From the NCBI RefSeq assembly GCF_003443615.1, contig NZ_CP031967.1, positions 2,790,001-2,854,000 on the forward strand: DNA of 64,000 bases. Direction: 5' to 3'. Below are positions 62,939 through 64,000 of this stretch, piece after piece. This stretch comes from Alteromonas sp. BL110 (lineage in GTDB: Bacteria > Pseudomonadota > Gammaproteobacteria > Enterobacterales > Alteromonadaceae). Position numbers and translations under genes: made by a program. The notes below the pieces were generated by a model, which was not told where the DNA came from, searched no databases, and saw nothing but the letters and a program-made list of their open reading frames with translations. Positions within the stretch are counted from its first letter, which is position 1. Each line of letters begins with the position of its first letter.

Positions 62939-63979
62939 TTAGCCAAACCAGTGGCGAGTTTTGTTGGCGAACCATACTAGCGAAAGCATAACGGGCACTT
63001 CAACTAATACACCCACCACAGTAGCAAGTGCAGCACCACTGTGTAAACCAAACAGTGAAATGGCTACGGCTACCGCCAGCTCGAAAAAGTTCGACGTACC
63101 AATCATACATGCTGGTGCTGCAATATTGTGCGGCAGTTTCATGCGTTTTGCGGCAAAGTAGGCAATAGCAAAGATACCGTAAGTTTGTATCAGCAGGGGG
63201 ATCGCAATAAGCACAATATCCTGGGGCTGCGATAATATAGTTTCTGCTTGAAGGCCAAACAAAATAACGATTGTTAGCAGTAACCCAATGACTGAAAATG
63301 GCTTAAATTTACTTACTAGCGTGTCGACCGCGTTATTTCCTGAACCTGTCTTCTGTGTGCTGTTGTTTTTGTTTTCCAAGTGGTGGCGCGTGATATAACC
63401 CGCTACCAGCGGCAATACTACATAGAGCGCTACAGACAGTAGCAGCGTGTCCCAAGGAACTGTGATATCTGTTACACCCAACAGCATGGCGGTAAGCGGG
63501 GCAAAGGCAACGACCATAATAAGGTCGTTAATTGATACCTGAACTAGGGTGTAGTTAGCATCTCCTTTGGTAAGGTGGCTCCATACAAAAACCATGGCAG
63601 TACAAGGAGCGACGCCAAGTAAAATCATACCTGCAATGTATTCAGTGGCAGTTTGCGGGTCTACCCAGTCGGCAAAAATACCTTTAAAGAATAGCCAGCC
63701 TAATAGCGCCATAGTGAAAGGCTTGATAAGCCAGTTTACCACAAGCGTTAGCACTAGACCCTTTGGCTTTTTACCCACATCTTTAATAGAGCCGAAGTCT
63801 ATTTGCACCATCATTGGGTAGATCATTAGCCAAATAAGTACTGCCACTACAAGATTTACGTGTGCATATTCAAGCGCTGCAATAGACTCGAATACGCTAG
63901 GCAAAGTATAACCTAGGCCCACCCCCGCAATAATGCAAAGACCAACCCACACTGATAAATAACGTTCAAAGAACCCCAT
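62939..63979 (-). CDS. ACR3-family arsenite exporter
   Basis: A 346-residue inner-membrane protein with about ten helices that exports arsenite. The conserved Cys appears in [17 protein letters not shown], the site essential in ACR3 proteins. [21 protein letters not shown] is the family's first helix and [11 protein letters not shown] lies near the end. No arsR or arsC is visible beside it; the start is 21 bases from the window edge, so an upstream partner could lie just outside. The gene is often called arsB in annotation, but its family is ACR3. Confidence 0.95.
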   Translation of the reverse strand: MGFFERYLSVWVGLCIIAGVGLGYTLPSVFESIAALEYAHVNLVVAVLIWLMIYPMMVQIDFGSIKDVGKKPKGLVLTLVVNWLIKPFTMALLGWLFFKGIFADWVDPQTATEYIAGMILLGVAPCTAMVFVWSHLTKGDANYTLVQVSINDLIMVVAFAPLTAMLLGVTDITVPWDTLLLSVALYVVLPLVAGYITRHHLENKNNSTQKTGSGNNAVDTLVSKFKPFSVIGLLLTIVILFGLQAETILSQPQDIVLIAIPLLIQTYGIFAIAYFAAKRMKLPHNIAAPACMIGTSNFFELAVAVAISLFGLHSGAALATVVGVLVEVPVMLSLVWFANKTRHWFG

Positions 63980-64000
63980 TTCTACTCACCTTTGTCTTAA

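Overview
The window looks like a chromosomal segment of a marine gammaproteobacterium of the Alteromonadaceae, most likely Alteromonas. This is inferred from the close resemblance of many products to Alteromonadales and E. coli families (GltB, ArcB, LpoA, DiaA, AceK, TyrS), moderate GC content, a TonB-dependent receptor, a carboxynorspermidine polyamine route and the AcnD/PrpF version of the methylcitrate cycle. No tRNA, rRNA, CRISPR array, insertion sequence or prophage was seen. The region is dense, mostly housekeeping and regulatory, with few signs of recent transfer.

Layout. 1-3.6 kb: tyrS with a strong terminator, then a membrane protein, an ECF-like sigma factor and a coupled membrane protein that may be its anti-sigma factor. 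3.6-11 kb (minus strand): small conserved proteins, an FAD amine oxidase, a GNAT protein with a C-terminal Cys cluster, and the operon mtnN-cbiB-btuF followed by a rhodanese. 11-17 kb: gltB-gltD (glutamate synthase). 17-26.5 kb: an amidase with an SH3 domain, arcB, a ydbS/ydbT-like pair, a sodium/solute symporter and a REC-REC-GGDEF diguanylate cyclase. 26.6-33.4 kb: a complete propionate (2-methylcitrate) operon, gntR-prpB-prpC-acnD-prpF, in which prpF carries a one-base frameshift. 34-36.4 kb: a TonB-dependent receptor behind a long, hairpin-rich leader. 36.5-42.7 kb: two small unknown proteins, a membrane protein/SMR/two-component cluster, an MFS exporter, dolP and diaA. 42.9-47.5 kb: a glycosyltransferase, yraN, lpoA and divergent rsmI. 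47.6-52 kb: an orphan CsgG-like lipoprotein with a G9 tract, then nspC and carboxynorspermidine synthase. 52-58 kb: an AraC regulator, an SRPBCC/sterol desaturase pair, an ACC-deaminase-like enzyme and a chalcone-isomerase-like/DUF3833 pair. 58-64 kb: an OmpR-type two-component system, aceK, a single-domain receiver and an ACR3 arsenite exporter.

How the parts fit. The prp operon converts propionyl-CoA and oxaloacetate to pyruvate and succinate. AceK controls the split between the TCA cycle and the glyoxylate shunt. ArcB senses respiratory state, and GltBD assimilates ammonium. Several regulators sit next to candidate operators: TTGTCGACAA palindromes at the gntR promoter, and a TGACATTTGTCA dyad upstream of the SMR/two-component cluster.

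No clearly new defence or biosynthetic system was found. The best leads are the prpF frameshift, the phased GntR operators, the structured leader before the TonB receptor, the homopolymer tract in the CsgG-like lipoprotein, the small Cys-patterned lipoprotein, and the SMR/two-component cassette. Functional calls rest on motif and family recognition from the sequence; no database search was run.
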